Part shown: positions 25,612-33,371 of the stretch, in pieces
Layout: each line of letters starts with the position of its first letter
Position numbering within the stretch: the first letter of the stretch is position 1
Source of the DNA: Brevibacterium sp. W7.2
Lineage (GTDB): Bacteria > Actinomycetota > Actinomycetes > Actinomycetales > Brevibacteriaceae
Assembly: GCF_018137945.1 (NCBI RefSeq)
Contig: NZ_CP073089.1
Coordinates: 744,001-808,000, forward strand
DNA length: 64,000 nucleotides
Direction of reading: 5' to 3'
The notes under the pieces: model-generated
Databases searched by the model: none
Told to the model about the DNA's origin: nothing
Seen by the model: only the letters and a program-made list of their open reading frames with translations
Position numbers and translations under genes: made by a program

Positions 25612-25863
25612 TCAGCTGCGGATGCGGGGCTCGGATTTCGACTTGCCTCTACCACTGAGGAGAAGTGCCGTCCAGATCACCGAGCCGAGGATGAACGGCG
25701 CGCTCACCAGCCAGCTCAGCAGCGTAAAGGCAGTGACTGTTATCCACCCGTCCTCAGCGGTGTTCGCCCACACCGTCATGGCAACGCTGCCCACTAGCAT
25801 CAGTGTCGCTACGCTAAGCAATGACAAATATGCAATTTTCAGGATTTTTCTCTTCGGGATCAC
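25612..25863 (-). CDS. Small two-helix membrane protein coupled to the second PLA2-like gene
   Basis: 83 residues. Two hydrophobic segments, about 12-32 (LSLLSVATLMLVGSVAMTVW) and 42-68, with basic ends, so both termini are probably cytosolic. Its ATG at 25863 lies inside the stop of the PLA2-like gene (ATGA overlap), which makes the two a coupled operon. No domain recognised. It is not visibly similar to the membrane protein at 20049. Candidate immunity protein by position only. Confidence 0.7.
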   Translation of the reverse strand: MIPKRKILKIAYLSLLSVATLMLVGSVAMTVWANTAEDGWITVTAFTLLSWLVSAPFILGSVIWTALLLSGRGKSKSEPRIRS

Positions 25864-26399
25864 CAGGGGTTGCCCTTTCCTTTGTAGTGCTTCTTACCGC
25901 CGATTCGCACAGCCTCGAAGTAAACCACTGCAACTGTCTTGCAAACGAATACTTCCTTTTTCCTCTTGTTGCATATGCTTTTCATATTCTCGCGGAATCT
26001 CGCGTCGCAGACGTTCCTGTTGGTCTTCGAGTTCTTCCCGTAGCACAGATCGTGGTTATCACACGCTGGTTTGAATATTTTGTTCCATTTCGCCGCTGCC
26101 TTCTTCAATTGCTTCGGCGTCGAGCACCCGTTGGGCTTCGCGTATGGTTGCAGGACGATCGGACCGAGCGAGTCTGAACCATAGTAGTCCTCAATCAGAG
26201 CATCCTCGGAGATATCACCGTCGACCTCGACGCCCTCGTCCTTCAAGGTCTGCAATGCCGCACTCAGCTCCGATATGGCATCACGGTCGACAGTGTCAGG
26301 CTCGGCAGCACTGGCGGGAGCACCTGTGAGTGCTGCGGTGAGAACAACTGCGATCAACGAAGCGACTACTAGTCTAAGACGGTGAGGTCCAAATTTCAT
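25860..26399 (-). CDS. Secreted phospholipase A2-fold protein
   Basis: 179 residues. A signal peptide (RLRLVVASLIAVVLTAALTG, cleavage near ASA-AEP) is followed by an acidic region (~35-75) that could act as a propeptide, and then a Cys-rich C-terminal domain. The catalytic motif is CDNHDLCYG, with His116 and Asp117, close to the CCxxHDxCY of classical secreted PLA2; RNVCDARFRENMKSIC supplies the disulfide-linked second helix. The Ca2+ loop is less clear (PNGCSTP). ATG 26399 gives the best signal peptide; AGAAAG upstream is a weak RBS. Likely phospholipid hydrolase outside the cell. Confidence 0.75.
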   Translation of the reverse strand: MKFGPHRLRLVVASLIAVVLTAALTGAPASAAEPDTVDRDAISELSAALQTLKDEGVEVDGDISEDALIEDYYGSDSLGPIVLQPYAKPNGCSTPKQLKKAAAKWNKIFKPACDNHDLCYGKNSKTNRNVCDARFRENMKSICNKRKKEVFVCKTVAVVYFEAVRIGGKKHYKGKGNPW

Positions 26400-26546
26400 G
26401 GGGTCAACTTTCTGCACTTGACTCTAGATGCAAGAAGACTCTCGCAGAGATTCCAGGCGTGCACATCGCACAAAAGTATGAATTCCCTCTTCTCGAGTCC
26501 AAGGACGCCGCTATGCGCGCAACACTCGACGCCGGACCCCGACGCA

Positions 26547-26586
26547 CGAAGCGGCCCCCACCGTCACCACGGTGGAGGCCGCTTCG
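26547..26586. terminator. Hairpin similar to the one at 25418
   Basis: 18-bp stem (CGAAGCGGCCCCCACCGT with ACGGTGGAGGCCGCTTCG) with a four-base loop. The sequence resembles the 25418-25460 hairpin (shared CGGCC.CCACC), so both may come from the same phage. Confidence 0.65.
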
Positions 26587-26620
26587 TCGTACTTGAGGGC
26601 TTTCGTAACCTTCGACTGCC

Positions 26621-26713
26621 GACATCGTCACCCTCCGCGGATGCACCCTCGACAAGAGCAGGTATCAGGGCGACCCGTACTGGCGGGCGAAACTGCTGCG
26701 GGACAACGAGTGA
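26621..26713 (+). pseudogene. Possible C-terminal remnant of a phage gene
   Basis: 30 codons from 26621 to TGA at 26711: DIVTLRGCTLDKSRYQG, then PYWRAKLLRDNE. The frame is closed just upstream by TAA. The residue pattern looks like real coding sequence, and it lies directly after a phage-type terminator, but the family is unknown. Confidence 0.3.
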
Positions 26714-26888
26714 GGTTCTCGTGCCCACAATTCGCCCACAGTTGCCCACATATACGCCGTGGTACGTAGTGGTTCATGGGGGTGCCAACGGCGAGAATTC
26801 AACGATCCGAGCCCTGCCCTGCGCGCCCACCCCGGCTCAAGTCCCGCTAATTGGTCAAGTCGCATCAAGTAGCGGGACTTGAGGAGGT

Positions 26889-27233
26889 TCATGAATGCAG
26901 ATAAGCAGCACCTTCGACCCACTCGAGGTCACGAGTTTCACCTGGATCAAGTGGGGGCCGTGAATCATACCTCGCGATTAGCACACTATCCTTTTTCGTG
27001 CCCGAACAGACCATTGCAAAGATTTCGATGAGGCGCGGAGGTGGAATCTGATCTCGCTTGGCCCAGCTCAACGTTTCATCAAGCGTGGCCTCGGAGGATT
27101 CAAAAACAGCGACGGAGGTGAGGTCTTGCGAGTCATCATGTTGGCCGTGCCAGAACGCCACTCGAAAAGCATCAACCTCTCCCTCGCGCCGTACATCGCG
27201 CTCGTCGATCAATTGAAAGCCGTGATTTTTCAT
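26889..27233 (-). CDS. Small cytosolic protein of unknown function beside a secreted-protein gene
   Basis: 114 residues from ATG 27233 (TTG 27236 possible), with GAGG upstream. No signal peptide or membrane segment. Mixed alpha/beta pattern: FQLIDERDVRREGEVDAFRV, LTSVAVFESSEATLDETLSW, RLIEIFAMVCSG. No domain is recognised. It follows the secreted protein gene by 57 bases on the same strand, an order seen in effector-immunity pairs. Position is the only basis for that idea. Confidence 0.6.
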   Translation of the reverse strand: MKNHGFQLIDERDVRREGEVDAFRVAFWHGQHDDSQDLTSVAVFESSEATLDETLSWAKRDQIPPPRLIEIFAMVCSGTKKDSVLIARYDSRPPLDPGETRDLEWVEGAAYLHS

Positions 27234-27290
27234 CAATACTCGCCTCAGCTAAGCGGAGTCATATTGACTGCCGAACCAATTTTCCAGGAA

Positions 27291-27968
27291 TCAGATCTTC
27301 CTCCAGATGCTCTTCGATTGGGAAGCTGTTCGCTTTCCCGACAAAGAGGCATGACTTGTGATGATCCAGGTGCTAGTGGCATTCCAAAATCCCGTGCCCC
27401 GTCCGCCATTTGAGCCAACAACTGGAGTGTAGTATGGTGTGGAAAACTGTCCAGTGTTAGCCGTGACGGTAATCCGTGCATCACTGTATGCTCTGCTCTG
27501 AGCTTTTCCTGGCCTCGAGCTCGAGCTGGCGGCGGGATACAAGCTTAAAAGCCCCTTGACACGCAAACTGACTTTGGTGTTCACTCCCTTTGACTCGCAC
27601 TTGTAACGAGTCTTGTAAATGGCTCCGCCAGCGCCCGAAGAATAATGCGGGTTGTCAACTCTTGCAGTGCACTTAACATAACGAGCATTTTGCTCTTCGG
27701 CTGACTCTGCGCTTCTGGCTGCGACTTGACCGCCGATCGTCACAGTCGTCTCGACGTAGTCACGAGAATCGTTCGCTTGTCTTAGGAGTTCTTCTTCCGG
27801 CATGTTCAATGCGCTGGTCTCGACTCTTTCGGCCCAAGCTTCGTATTGCTGCATGGAGGACGTACTAATTTGCGCGTCCTCATCTTCTTCTGCCGCGACT
27901 GGTGAAGTCGTGCCAGCGACTAGGAGCAAAGAAGCGCTGATGGCCAGGACTGTCTTGAATGGTTTCAC
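27291..27968 (-). CDS. Secreted protein of unknown function
   Basis: 225 residues from GTG 27968, with GGGA six bases upstream; this start puts a proper signal peptide first (KPFKTVLAISASLLLVAG, cleavage near VAA-EED). An acidic stretch (~35-100) may be a propeptide. The C-terminal part is Ser/Gly/Thr/Lys-rich and basic with two Cys (VKCTARVD, YKCESKG), and looks beta-rich (YSDARITVTANTGQFSTPYY). I recognise no family. Its position beside two PLA2-like exoproteins suggests another exported effector. Confidence 0.65.
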   Translation of the reverse strand: MKPFKTVLAISASLLLVAGTTSPVAAEEDEDAQISTSSMQQYEAWAERVETSALNMPEEELLRQANDSRDYVETTVTIGGQVAARSAESAEEQNARYVKCTARVDNPHYSSGAGGAIYKTRYKCESKGVNTKVSLRVKGLLSLYPAASSSSRPGKAQSRAYSDARITVTANTGQFSTPYYTPVVGSNGGRGTGFWNATSTWIITSHASLSGKRTASQSKSIWRKI

Positions 27969-28302
27969 TGCATTTCCCGTTCTTATAGGTCCTCCCCGGA
28001 AGCGACAGTGCGACCGAGCGTCGGAGTTGGGTGAGCCGATACTAAGCAGCAGAAATCTCTCCTTGGTCGGAGAATGTGGGCCGGGGTCCAAACTGTGGCC
28101 AAAATGAGATGTTCGACGACGTTCGGGGAGATTGCCTCCGTCAGGTGATTGCGCCTGCAACATCGACCAACGCACGCTTGGATGTGTGACGCTGTTGAGA
28201 CGTATCAAGGCCATGCTGAATTAGTGACAGCTAGAAGGTTCATGTCCGTGCCGTGGTCCAAGGTTGCAGGGTCCGCATAGAAGAAGAACCAGGAGGATCC
28301 AA
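27969..28302. other. Divergent regulatory region
   Basis: 334 bases between the secreted-protein gene (minus) and the HTH gene (plus). It should hold promoters for both. The right end has a strong RBS (AGGAGG, 28291-28296). No gene supported. Confidence 0.45.
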
Positions 28303-28737
28303 TTGACCACCTACGACGAAGCAATCCAGCACGCCGGTCGTGCCCTGGCAGAGGGGTTCCGCCGCCTTCAGGAAGGCACACCCCGCGAAGCCGCGGAACG
28401 CGCCTACACCCCGGGAGGGCCGAGCGTTGAAGAACTCGAAGCTCGGATTGTCGCCTGGCGCCGCGTAATCAGTGTTAAGGAAAGACGGGTGAGCAAGCAA
28501 GTGAGGAGGCTACTTTCCGATGACGAGGTGGCCGAGCGGATTGGTTGCTCGAAATCTAAGCTTCAGGCGAATCGTGCCCTTGACCGCGGAGATGGCGGTG
28601 ATCGTGTCCCCAAGTGGATTCAAGCTGGAAACTCATGGCGTCCGCGAACGCGAGGTACAAGGCAGTCTGCGGTCAACGAGTGGCTCGACCGACATGAAGA
28701 AGGTCGGATTTCGGGCAATGAAGGGACGCCAAGTTGA
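28303..28737 (+). CDS. Helix-turn-helix DNA-binding protein of the element
   Basis: 144 residues. TTG 28303 is set by a perfect AGGAGG six bases before it. The N-terminal helices (TTYDEAIQHAGRALAEGF, REAAERAYTPGG) are followed by a linker and a C-terminal HTH (LLSDDEVAERIGCSKSKLQA) with a basic wing-like tail (NSWRPRTRGTRQSAVNEWL), the plan of phage excisionase or repressor-like proteins. It overlaps the excisionase start and probably controls or assists it. Exact role is unknown. Confidence 0.65.
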   Translation: MTTYDEAIQHAGRALAEGFRRLQEGTPREAAERAYTPGGPSVEELEARIVAWRRVISVKERRVSKQVRRLLSDDEVAERIGCSKSKLQANRALDRGDGGDRVPKWIQAGNSWRPRTRGTRQSAVNEWLDRHEEGRISGNEGTPS

Positions 28738-28901
28738 TTAATCTCGAACGTTTGCTCACTGCGAAACAGGTGGCAGAAATACTGAATTGTTCGGTACAGC
28801 ATGTCTACCGACTTCGTGGGCGGGGAGATCTCCCTGCCATAGCTGTAGGAGGCATGTATCGATACTCACCGGAGGAGCTTCGCCGGTATATCGATCGGTA
28901 G
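28734..28901 (+). CDS. xis: Excisionase, HTH_17 (MerR-like) family
   Basis: 55 residues starting TTG 28734, which overlaps the previous stop; AAGGGA lies seven bases upstream. The sequence is a classic excisionase/AlpA-type winged HTH: LLTAKQVAEILNCSVQHVYR, then LRGRGDLPAIAVGGMYRYS and PEELRRYIDR. Such proteins bend attR/attL DNA and steer integrase towards excision. Its place 200 bases from attR fits. The gene is intact while its integrase is not. Confidence 0.85.
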   Translation: MINLERLLTAKQVAEILNCSVQHVYRLRGRGDLPAIAVGGMYRYSPEELRRYIDR

Positions 28902-28956
28902 AACTCCTTGGGTCGCCAGTCTTCGCAGAGGGACGTTGGCCTGAGCAAGGTTGCGG

Positions 28957-28971
28957 CACGGTTACGACACG
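28957..28971 (+). repeat. Candidate integrase arm-type site, right
   Basis: CACGGTTACGACACG, one base different from 16827-16841 and in the same orientation, between xis and attR. The 28902-29102 stretch otherwise has no gene and is the expected attR arm. Confidence 0.45.
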
Positions 28972-29102
28972 GAATCGCGCTCGATTCGTCACCGCAGGGC
29001 CACCAGGGGGGGCTTCCCCGCAAGTCCTGAAAGCATGCATATTTGCAGGTCAGAGGAGAGCCAATGCAAACCAAAGAGAACCATGAGGGACATTCTGCCC
29101 TA

Positions 29103-29141
29103 TAAAGCGAAGGTCGTCAGTTCGAGTCTGACAGGGGGCTC
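29103..29141 (+). repeat. attR: Right attachment site (39-bp copy of the tRNA-Thr 3' end)
   Basis: Identical to 16739-16777. It contains the T arm and acceptor 3' strand only, so it is not a second tRNA gene. The chromosome resumes directly after it. Confidence 0.92.
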
Positions 29142-29147
29142 ATTCAT

Positions 29148-29183
29148 CAGGGGCGGCACTCGGGGAATCGGGTGCCGCCCCTG
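29148..29183. terminator. Terminator just right of the island
   Basis: 12-bp stem CAGGGGCGGCAC with GTGCCGCCCCTG, loop of 12 bases. Before the island arrived it would have followed tRNA-Thr; now it may serve the MFS gene from the other side. Confidence 0.7.
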
Positions 29184-29221
29184 AGCGCATTCCGCCCTTC
29201 AGTGTTCGCGCGATCGCGCCC

Positions 29222-30580
29222 TCACCCGCCCGTCGACGAGCGCGCGGTGCGGCGGTCGTCCCGGCTCGCTCGACGCTCCCGGCCGGCGGCGCGACCGGGC
29301 AGCCCGATCCGCCTGGCCCACACGAGCACCCAGAGCGCGCCGGCGATCGCGAAGACACCGGTGAAGAGGACCCCGAAGCGCAGGGACGCGATCGCGATGA
29401 CGAGCGAGATGAGCGTCGGCCCGGCGAGCTTGCCGCCGTTGGAGAAGATCGCCCAGATGCCGAGGAACCGTGCGCGCCCGACGGCGGGGGAAAGGTCCGC
29501 CCCGATCGTCATGTTCACCCCCGCTCCGAGGCCGTTGCCGACGGCCATGATGCCCACGGACACGATCATGCCGATGAGGCTCGGCGCGCAGACCATGACG
29601 ATGAACCCGGCACCGAAGATCGTCAGGCAGGCGACGAGCGTGGCGACCCGGCCCAGGCGGTCCTTGATGTAGGCGCCGAGGAACATGAAGACGAGTTCGA
29701 GCCCGGCGCCGAACGCGATGAGCAGCGAGATCTCCGACTCGTGCAGTCCGATCGTCACTCCCCACAGCTGGATGACGACCGGCTGAGCAGACCGGGCGAT
29801 CGTCAGCGTCATGATCGAGATCCCGACGAGGATTACCGCGCCCCAGCGCACATCGAGCCGTGCCCGCCGAGGCGGGGCGGAGGGGACGCCGACTGCGAGG
29901 TCGTCGGAGGTCGGGGCCACCGCCTCGGTGGAGTTGGCCTCCTGAGCCACCGCCTCGGCGGGGTGTGCCTGCGCCTTCCCAGTGCTGCCGCCGACCCGCG
30001 TGCCCGGGTAGTCGGGGATGCGCGCGCTCGGCAGCGCCATCACCCCGATCGCGGCGAGCCCCGCGACCCCGGCGAAGACGAACACCGACCACAGCGGGAA
30101 GACGAGCATGAGGCCGGCGCCGATGATCGGTCCGAGGAGGTTGCCCACCCGCATGCTCCCGCCGAGCGCCGTCATCGCCTTCGCGAGATCGGCGGCGGGC
30201 ATCACCTCGGCGACGACGGCCTGCCGGGCCAGATTCCACACATCGGAGACCGGGGCGAAGAGCATGAGCGCGACGGTGTAGACGATGAGCGAGGCCGGCG
30301 ACTCCCAGACGAACGCGGCGACGATGGCCCCGAGGACGACGATCGCGGTGAGCGTGGCGACGACCATCGCACGGAAATCGCCGAGGCGGTCGATGAGCAG
30401 CCCCGCCGGCACCGTGGCGAGCAGCGAGACGGCCCCCATGACCCCGACGACCGCCGCCGCGAACGCCGCCGTCGCCCCCAGCGACAGGGCCCCGAGCACG
30501 AGGACCGGGAGGATCGACCCCAGCCCGACCGCGAAGAGCAGCGAGGGGATGAGGACCGGCCAGAGGATGGGTTTGAGCAC
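29222..30580 (-). CDS. MFS transporter
   Basis: 452 residues with about 12 membrane helices in two halves. The MFS motif A-like loop between TM2 and TM3 reads GLLIDRLGDFRAM, and the matching loop in the second half YIKDRLGRVATL. A ~50-residue cytosolic linker lies in the middle, and the C-terminal tail is Arg-rich. Drug or metabolite export is likely but the substrate is unknown. GTG 30580 is six bases after TACACT (on the minus strand), suggesting a leaderless mRNA. Confidence 0.87.
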   Translation of the reverse strand: MLKPILWPVLIPSLLFAVGLGSILPVLVLGALSLGATAAFAAAVVGVMGAVSLLATVPAGLLIDRLGDFRAMVVATLTAIVVLGAIVAAFVWESPASLIVYTVALMLFAPVSDVWNLARQAVVAEVMPAADLAKAMTALGGSMRVGNLLGPIIGAGLMLVFPLWSVFVFAGVAGLAAIGVMALPSARIPDYPGTRVGGSTGKAQAHPAEAVAQEANSTEAVAPTSDDLAVGVPSAPPRRARLDVRWGAVILVGISIMTLTIARSAQPVVIQLWGVTIGLHESEISLLIAFGAGLELVFMFLGAYIKDRLGRVATLVACLTIFGAGFIVMVCAPSLIGMIVSVGIMAVGNGLGAGVNMTIGADLSPAVGRARFLGIWAIFSNGGKLAGPTLISLVIAIASLRFGVLFTGVFAIAGALWVLVWARRIGLPGRAAGRERRASRDDRRTARSSTGG

Positions 30581-30745
30581 GTCGTCAGTGTAGATCCGGT
30601 GTCCTCACCCCCGCCGAGGAGGTCGAGTGGTGGCCAGGTCCGCCGCGGCGGTGCGGTCCAGCCAGTCCGACCGAGGCAACCCCTGTTGCTGCGCAGTGGA
30701 GGCAACTCCCATTGAAATCTCGGACGGAAGTGAGAGCCTGGTCAC

Positions 30746-31870
30746 ATGACACGCACTGATCTGCCATCGCTGTCCACCGTCGTCCCGCCCTACCTCCTCA
30801 ACGCCATCGCCGAGAACGGCGCGACGAAGTTCCCCAAGGCCGCCGTCGCCGCCCGCTCCTTCCTCGCCCAGGACCAGCGGGTCCGTGAGCTCCGCGCACA
30901 AGGGCTGCGCACATCCGGCGACGGTGCCACCGCGCGGACCGTCAGCGCCGACCAGCAGGCCGCCGGAGCAGGACCGAACCGCCAGGTCCACGACGCTCAG
31001 AACAAAGAGGACCTCCCCGGTGTCCTCGCCCGCGCCGAAGGGGACGCCCCCGTCGCCGACGAGGCGGTCAACGAAGCCTACGACGGCCTCGGCGATTCCT
31101 ACGCCCTCTTCTCCGAGGCCTTCGGCCGGGACTCCCTCGATGACAACGGGATGCCGCTCATCGCGAGCGTCCACTACGGTCAGGACTACGACAACGCCTT
31201 CTGGGACGGCCGCCTCCTCGTCTTCGGCGACGGTGACGGCGAAGTGTTCACGAGCTTCACCGGGTCCCTGTCGATCATCGGCCACGAACTCAGCCACGGC
31301 GTCATCACGAACACCGCCGACCTCGAGTACTTCGACCAGCCCGGCGCCCTCAACGAGCACATCTCCGACGTCTTCGGTGCGCTGACGGAGCAGCACGCGG
31401 CCGGTCAGTCCGCGGAGGATGCGACGTGGCTCATCGGGGCGGGCATCTTCACCGAGGCGGTCACCGGCAAGGCCCTGCGCTCGATGCTCGAACCCGGCAC
31501 CGCCTACGACGACGGCGTCCTCGGCAAGGACCCGCAGCCGGCGCACATGGACGACTTCGTCACCACCGAGTCCGACAACGGCGGCGTCCACCTCAACGCC
31601 GGGATCCCCAACCGCGCGTTTGCGGTCGCGGCGACGAGCCTCGGCGGGCCGGCGTGGGAGACCGTCGGTCCCGTCTGGTACGCCGTGCTCACCGGTCCCG
31701 CCATCACGACGAAGACGGATTTCGCCGAGTTCGCAGCGCTCACCGTCGCCGAGGCGGCCGAGCAGTTCGGTGAGGGCTCCGACGTCCACGACGCCGTCAT
31801 CGAGGGCTGGACGACCGTCGGCGTCGACACCGGAGCCTCCCAGCGGGGCAACCGCGGGAGCAGCTGGTGA
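30746..31870 (+). CDS. M4-family (protealysin-like) zinc metalloprotease
   Basis: 374 residues with no signal peptide. A short N-terminal propeptide-like part (PPYLLNAIAENGATKF) is typical of the protealysin subgroup. The zinc site is HELSHGVI, with the third ligand in LNEHISDVFGA about 20 residues later; the substrate-site motif is DNGGVHLNAGIPNRAF. The downstream gene, overlapping by four bases, encodes an emfourin-type inhibitor, the usual partner of these proteases. Export route is unclear. Confidence 0.9.
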   Translation: MTRTDLPSLSTVVPPYLLNAIAENGATKFPKAAVAARSFLAQDQRVRELRAQGLRTSGDGATARTVSADQQAAGAGPNRQVHDAQNKEDLPGVLARAEGDAPVADEAVNEAYDGLGDSYALFSEAFGRDSLDDNGMPLIASVHYGQDYDNAFWDGRLLVFGDGDGEVFTSFTGSLSIIGHELSHGVITNTADLEYFDQPGALNEHISDVFGALTEQHAAGQSAEDATWLIGAGIFTEAVTGKALRSMLEPGTAYDDGVLGKDPQPAHMDDFVTTESDNGGVHLNAGIPNRAFAVAATSLGGPAWETVGPVWYAVLTGPAITTKTDFAEFAALTVAEAAEQFGEGSDVHDAVIEGWTTVGVDTGASQRGNRGSSW

Positions 31871-32343
31871 ACGCCGAGTCGGCTGCCGGCGGGGCAGCGG
31901 GCGACGGTGGTTCGGCTCCGGGCGGTGGCTCAGCACAGGGCGGTGGTGCCGACAAGCGCGGCTTCGGCCACGTCCTCGTCGAACGCAGCGGCGGGATCGG
32001 CGGCTTCCTCCTCGTCTGGGATCTCAACATCGACGCCACGGCGCAGCCGGAGCAGCTCGGCGAACGGGTCGCCGACCTGCCCTGGCCGCACCGGGACGAC
32101 GGCTGTGATTCGGGAAGCGGGGGCAGTGAGGGTGCCCAGAGCAGTGCAGGCGCCGGGAGCAGTGCCGCCGGCGCACAGGCCGCCCCCGGGCCCTCCTCGG
32201 CCGACCGGTACGTCTACCTCATCGAGAGCCGCTTCGGCTCTGCCCGCTTCGGGGAGAAGGAGCTGACGGGGGAGTGGAAGGACCTCGTCGACCACGTCCG
32301 CGACGTCGCCGAACCCGAACGCCGCCCGCCCGGCGGGAAGTGA
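31867..32343 (+). CDS. Emfourin-type inhibitor of M4 metalloprotease
   Basis: 158 residues starting GTG 31867, inside the stop of the protease gene (GTGA). The core pieces GFGHVLVERSGGIGGFLLVW near the N-terminus and YVYLIESRFGSARFGEKELT near the C-terminus match the protealysin-associated inhibitor family (emfourin), which docks into the protease active site. Here they are separated by a ~50-residue Gly/Ala/Ser-rich insert, and a Gly/Ser-rich tail precedes them, so it is longer than the ~110 residues usual for the family. Confidence 0.72.
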   Translation: MNAESAAGGAAGDGGSAPGGGSAQGGGADKRGFGHVLVERSGGIGGFLLVWDLNIDATAQPEQLGERVADLPWPHRDDGCDSGSGGSEGAQSSAGAGSSAAGAQAAPGPSSADRYVYLIESRFGSARFGEKELTGEWKDLVDHVRDVAEPERRPPGGK

Positions 32344-32395
32344 CCGGGCACCCACCCGATGCAGGCCCGGCGCCCGCCCATGACATGCTGGTGGG

Positions 32396-33295
32396 ATGAC
32401 ACACGACACGTCGACGGCTGAGAAGAACGAGCGCGCGCTCGAGGACGAGATCCACACCGACCTGCGGGAGCAGATGACGTACGGGTCGTACCTCGACCTC
32501 GACGATCTGCTCAGCGCTCAGCATCCGGTGAGCAGCCCCGAGCACCACGACGAACTGCTCTTCATCATCCAGCACCAGACGACCGAGCTGTGGTTCAAGC
32601 TCGTCATCCACGAACTCCTCGATGCCCGGCGGCTCATCGCCGCCGACCAGCTGCAGCTCGCGCTCAAGCGCATCGCCCGGGTCAAGCACATCCAGAAGAC
32701 GCTCACCGAGCAGTGGTCGGTGCTCGCGACCCTGACGCCGAGCGAGTACGTCGGCTTCCGCGACGAGCTCGGCCAGTCCTCGGGCTTCCAGTCCTGGCAG
32801 TATCGCGCCGTGGAGTTCCTCCTCGGCAACAAGAACAAGGGCATGCTCAAGGTTTTCGACGCAGAGCCCGAGGCCCAGGCCGTGCTGCGGCAGTACCTCG
32901 AGGAGCCGAGCGTCTACGACGAGTTCCTCCGCTTCCTCGCCCGCCGCGGACTCCCGGTCCCGCAGCGGGTCCTCGACCGGGACGTGTCGGTCGCGCACAC
33001 CTTCGACGAGGAGCTGCTCGAGACCTTCCGCATCATCTACGAGAACCCGGAGGAGTACTGGCTCGAATACGAGAGCTGCGAGGAACTCGTCGATCTCGAG
33101 GAGAACTTCCAGTTCTGGCGCTACCGCCACATGCGCACGGTGCTGCGCATCATCGGCATGAAGCGCGGCACCGGGGGCTCGAGCGGCGTCGGCTTCCTCC
33201 AGAAAGCCCTCGACCTCACGTTCTTCCCCGAGCTCTTCGACATCCGCACCGGCATCGAGAACGGCCCGGGCACGCAGACGGCTCCGAAGCACTGA
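32396..33295 (+). CDS. kynA: Tryptophan 2,3-dioxygenase
   Basis: Opens the indole ring of L-tryptophan to N-formylkynurenine using haem iron, first step of the kynurenine route. 299 residues. The family motif [17 protein letters not shown] near residue 22, then [19 protein letters not shown] with haem-pocket residues, [16 protein letters not shown], and near the end [15 protein letters not shown] (haem-ligand His) and [12 protein letters not shown] formamidase-like hydrolase lies convergently next to it, which would give the second step. kynU was not seen. Confidence 0.95.
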   Translation: MTHDTSTAEKNERALEDEIHTDLREQMTYGSYLDLDDLLSAQHPVSSPEHHDELLFIIQHQTTELWFKLVIHELLDARRLIAADQLQLALKRIARVKHIQKTLTEQWSVLATLTPSEYVGFRDELGQSSGFQSWQYRAVEFLLGNKNKGMLKVFDAEPEAQAVLRQYLEEPSVYDEFLRFLARRGLPVPQRVLDRDVSVAHTFDEELLETFRIIYENPEEYWLEYESCEELVDLEENFQFWRYRHMRTVLRIIGMKRGTGGSSGVGFLQKALDLTFFPELFDIRTGIENGPGTQTAPKH

Positions 33296-33371
33296 GCCAC
33301 TGTCCGGGCGCTCGGTACCCCTGCGCCGCGGAGGACAGCCCTACCGTGTTCAGCGTCCGGACGGCGGCTGC

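Larger units (their letters stand above)
26400..26888. other. 489-bp region without an intact gene
   Basis: It contains the upstream region of the PLA2-like gene, a strong hairpin (26547-26586), a short coding remnant on the plus strand (26621-26713) and a stretch with three CCCACA boxes (26726-26751). No intact gene is supported. Confidence 0.5.
16739..29141. mobile_element. Decayed integrative element inserted at tRNA-Thr(UGU)
   Basis: 12.4 kb between the two 39-bp att copies. Contents from left: integrase remnant, IS3 copy 1, zinc-ribbon remnant, serine recombinase, HicAB-like pair, membrane protein plus secreted PLA2-like protein, relaxase-like remnants, IS3 copy 2, phage structural remnant and holin, second HicAB-like pair, second membrane/PLA2-like pair, third secreted protein with companion, HTH protein and excisionase. 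Base composition from about 19.1 to 22 kb and 25.8 to 28.2 kb is visibly richer in A and T than the flanks. Phage genes and a possible relaxase tail in one element suggest a mosaic. With integrase broken it is probably immobile. Confidence 0.9.

Noticed and set aside
29103-29141. Second tRNA-Thr gene
   Set aside because: Only the 3' half of the tRNA is present; acceptor 5' strand and D arm are missing. It is the right att site.
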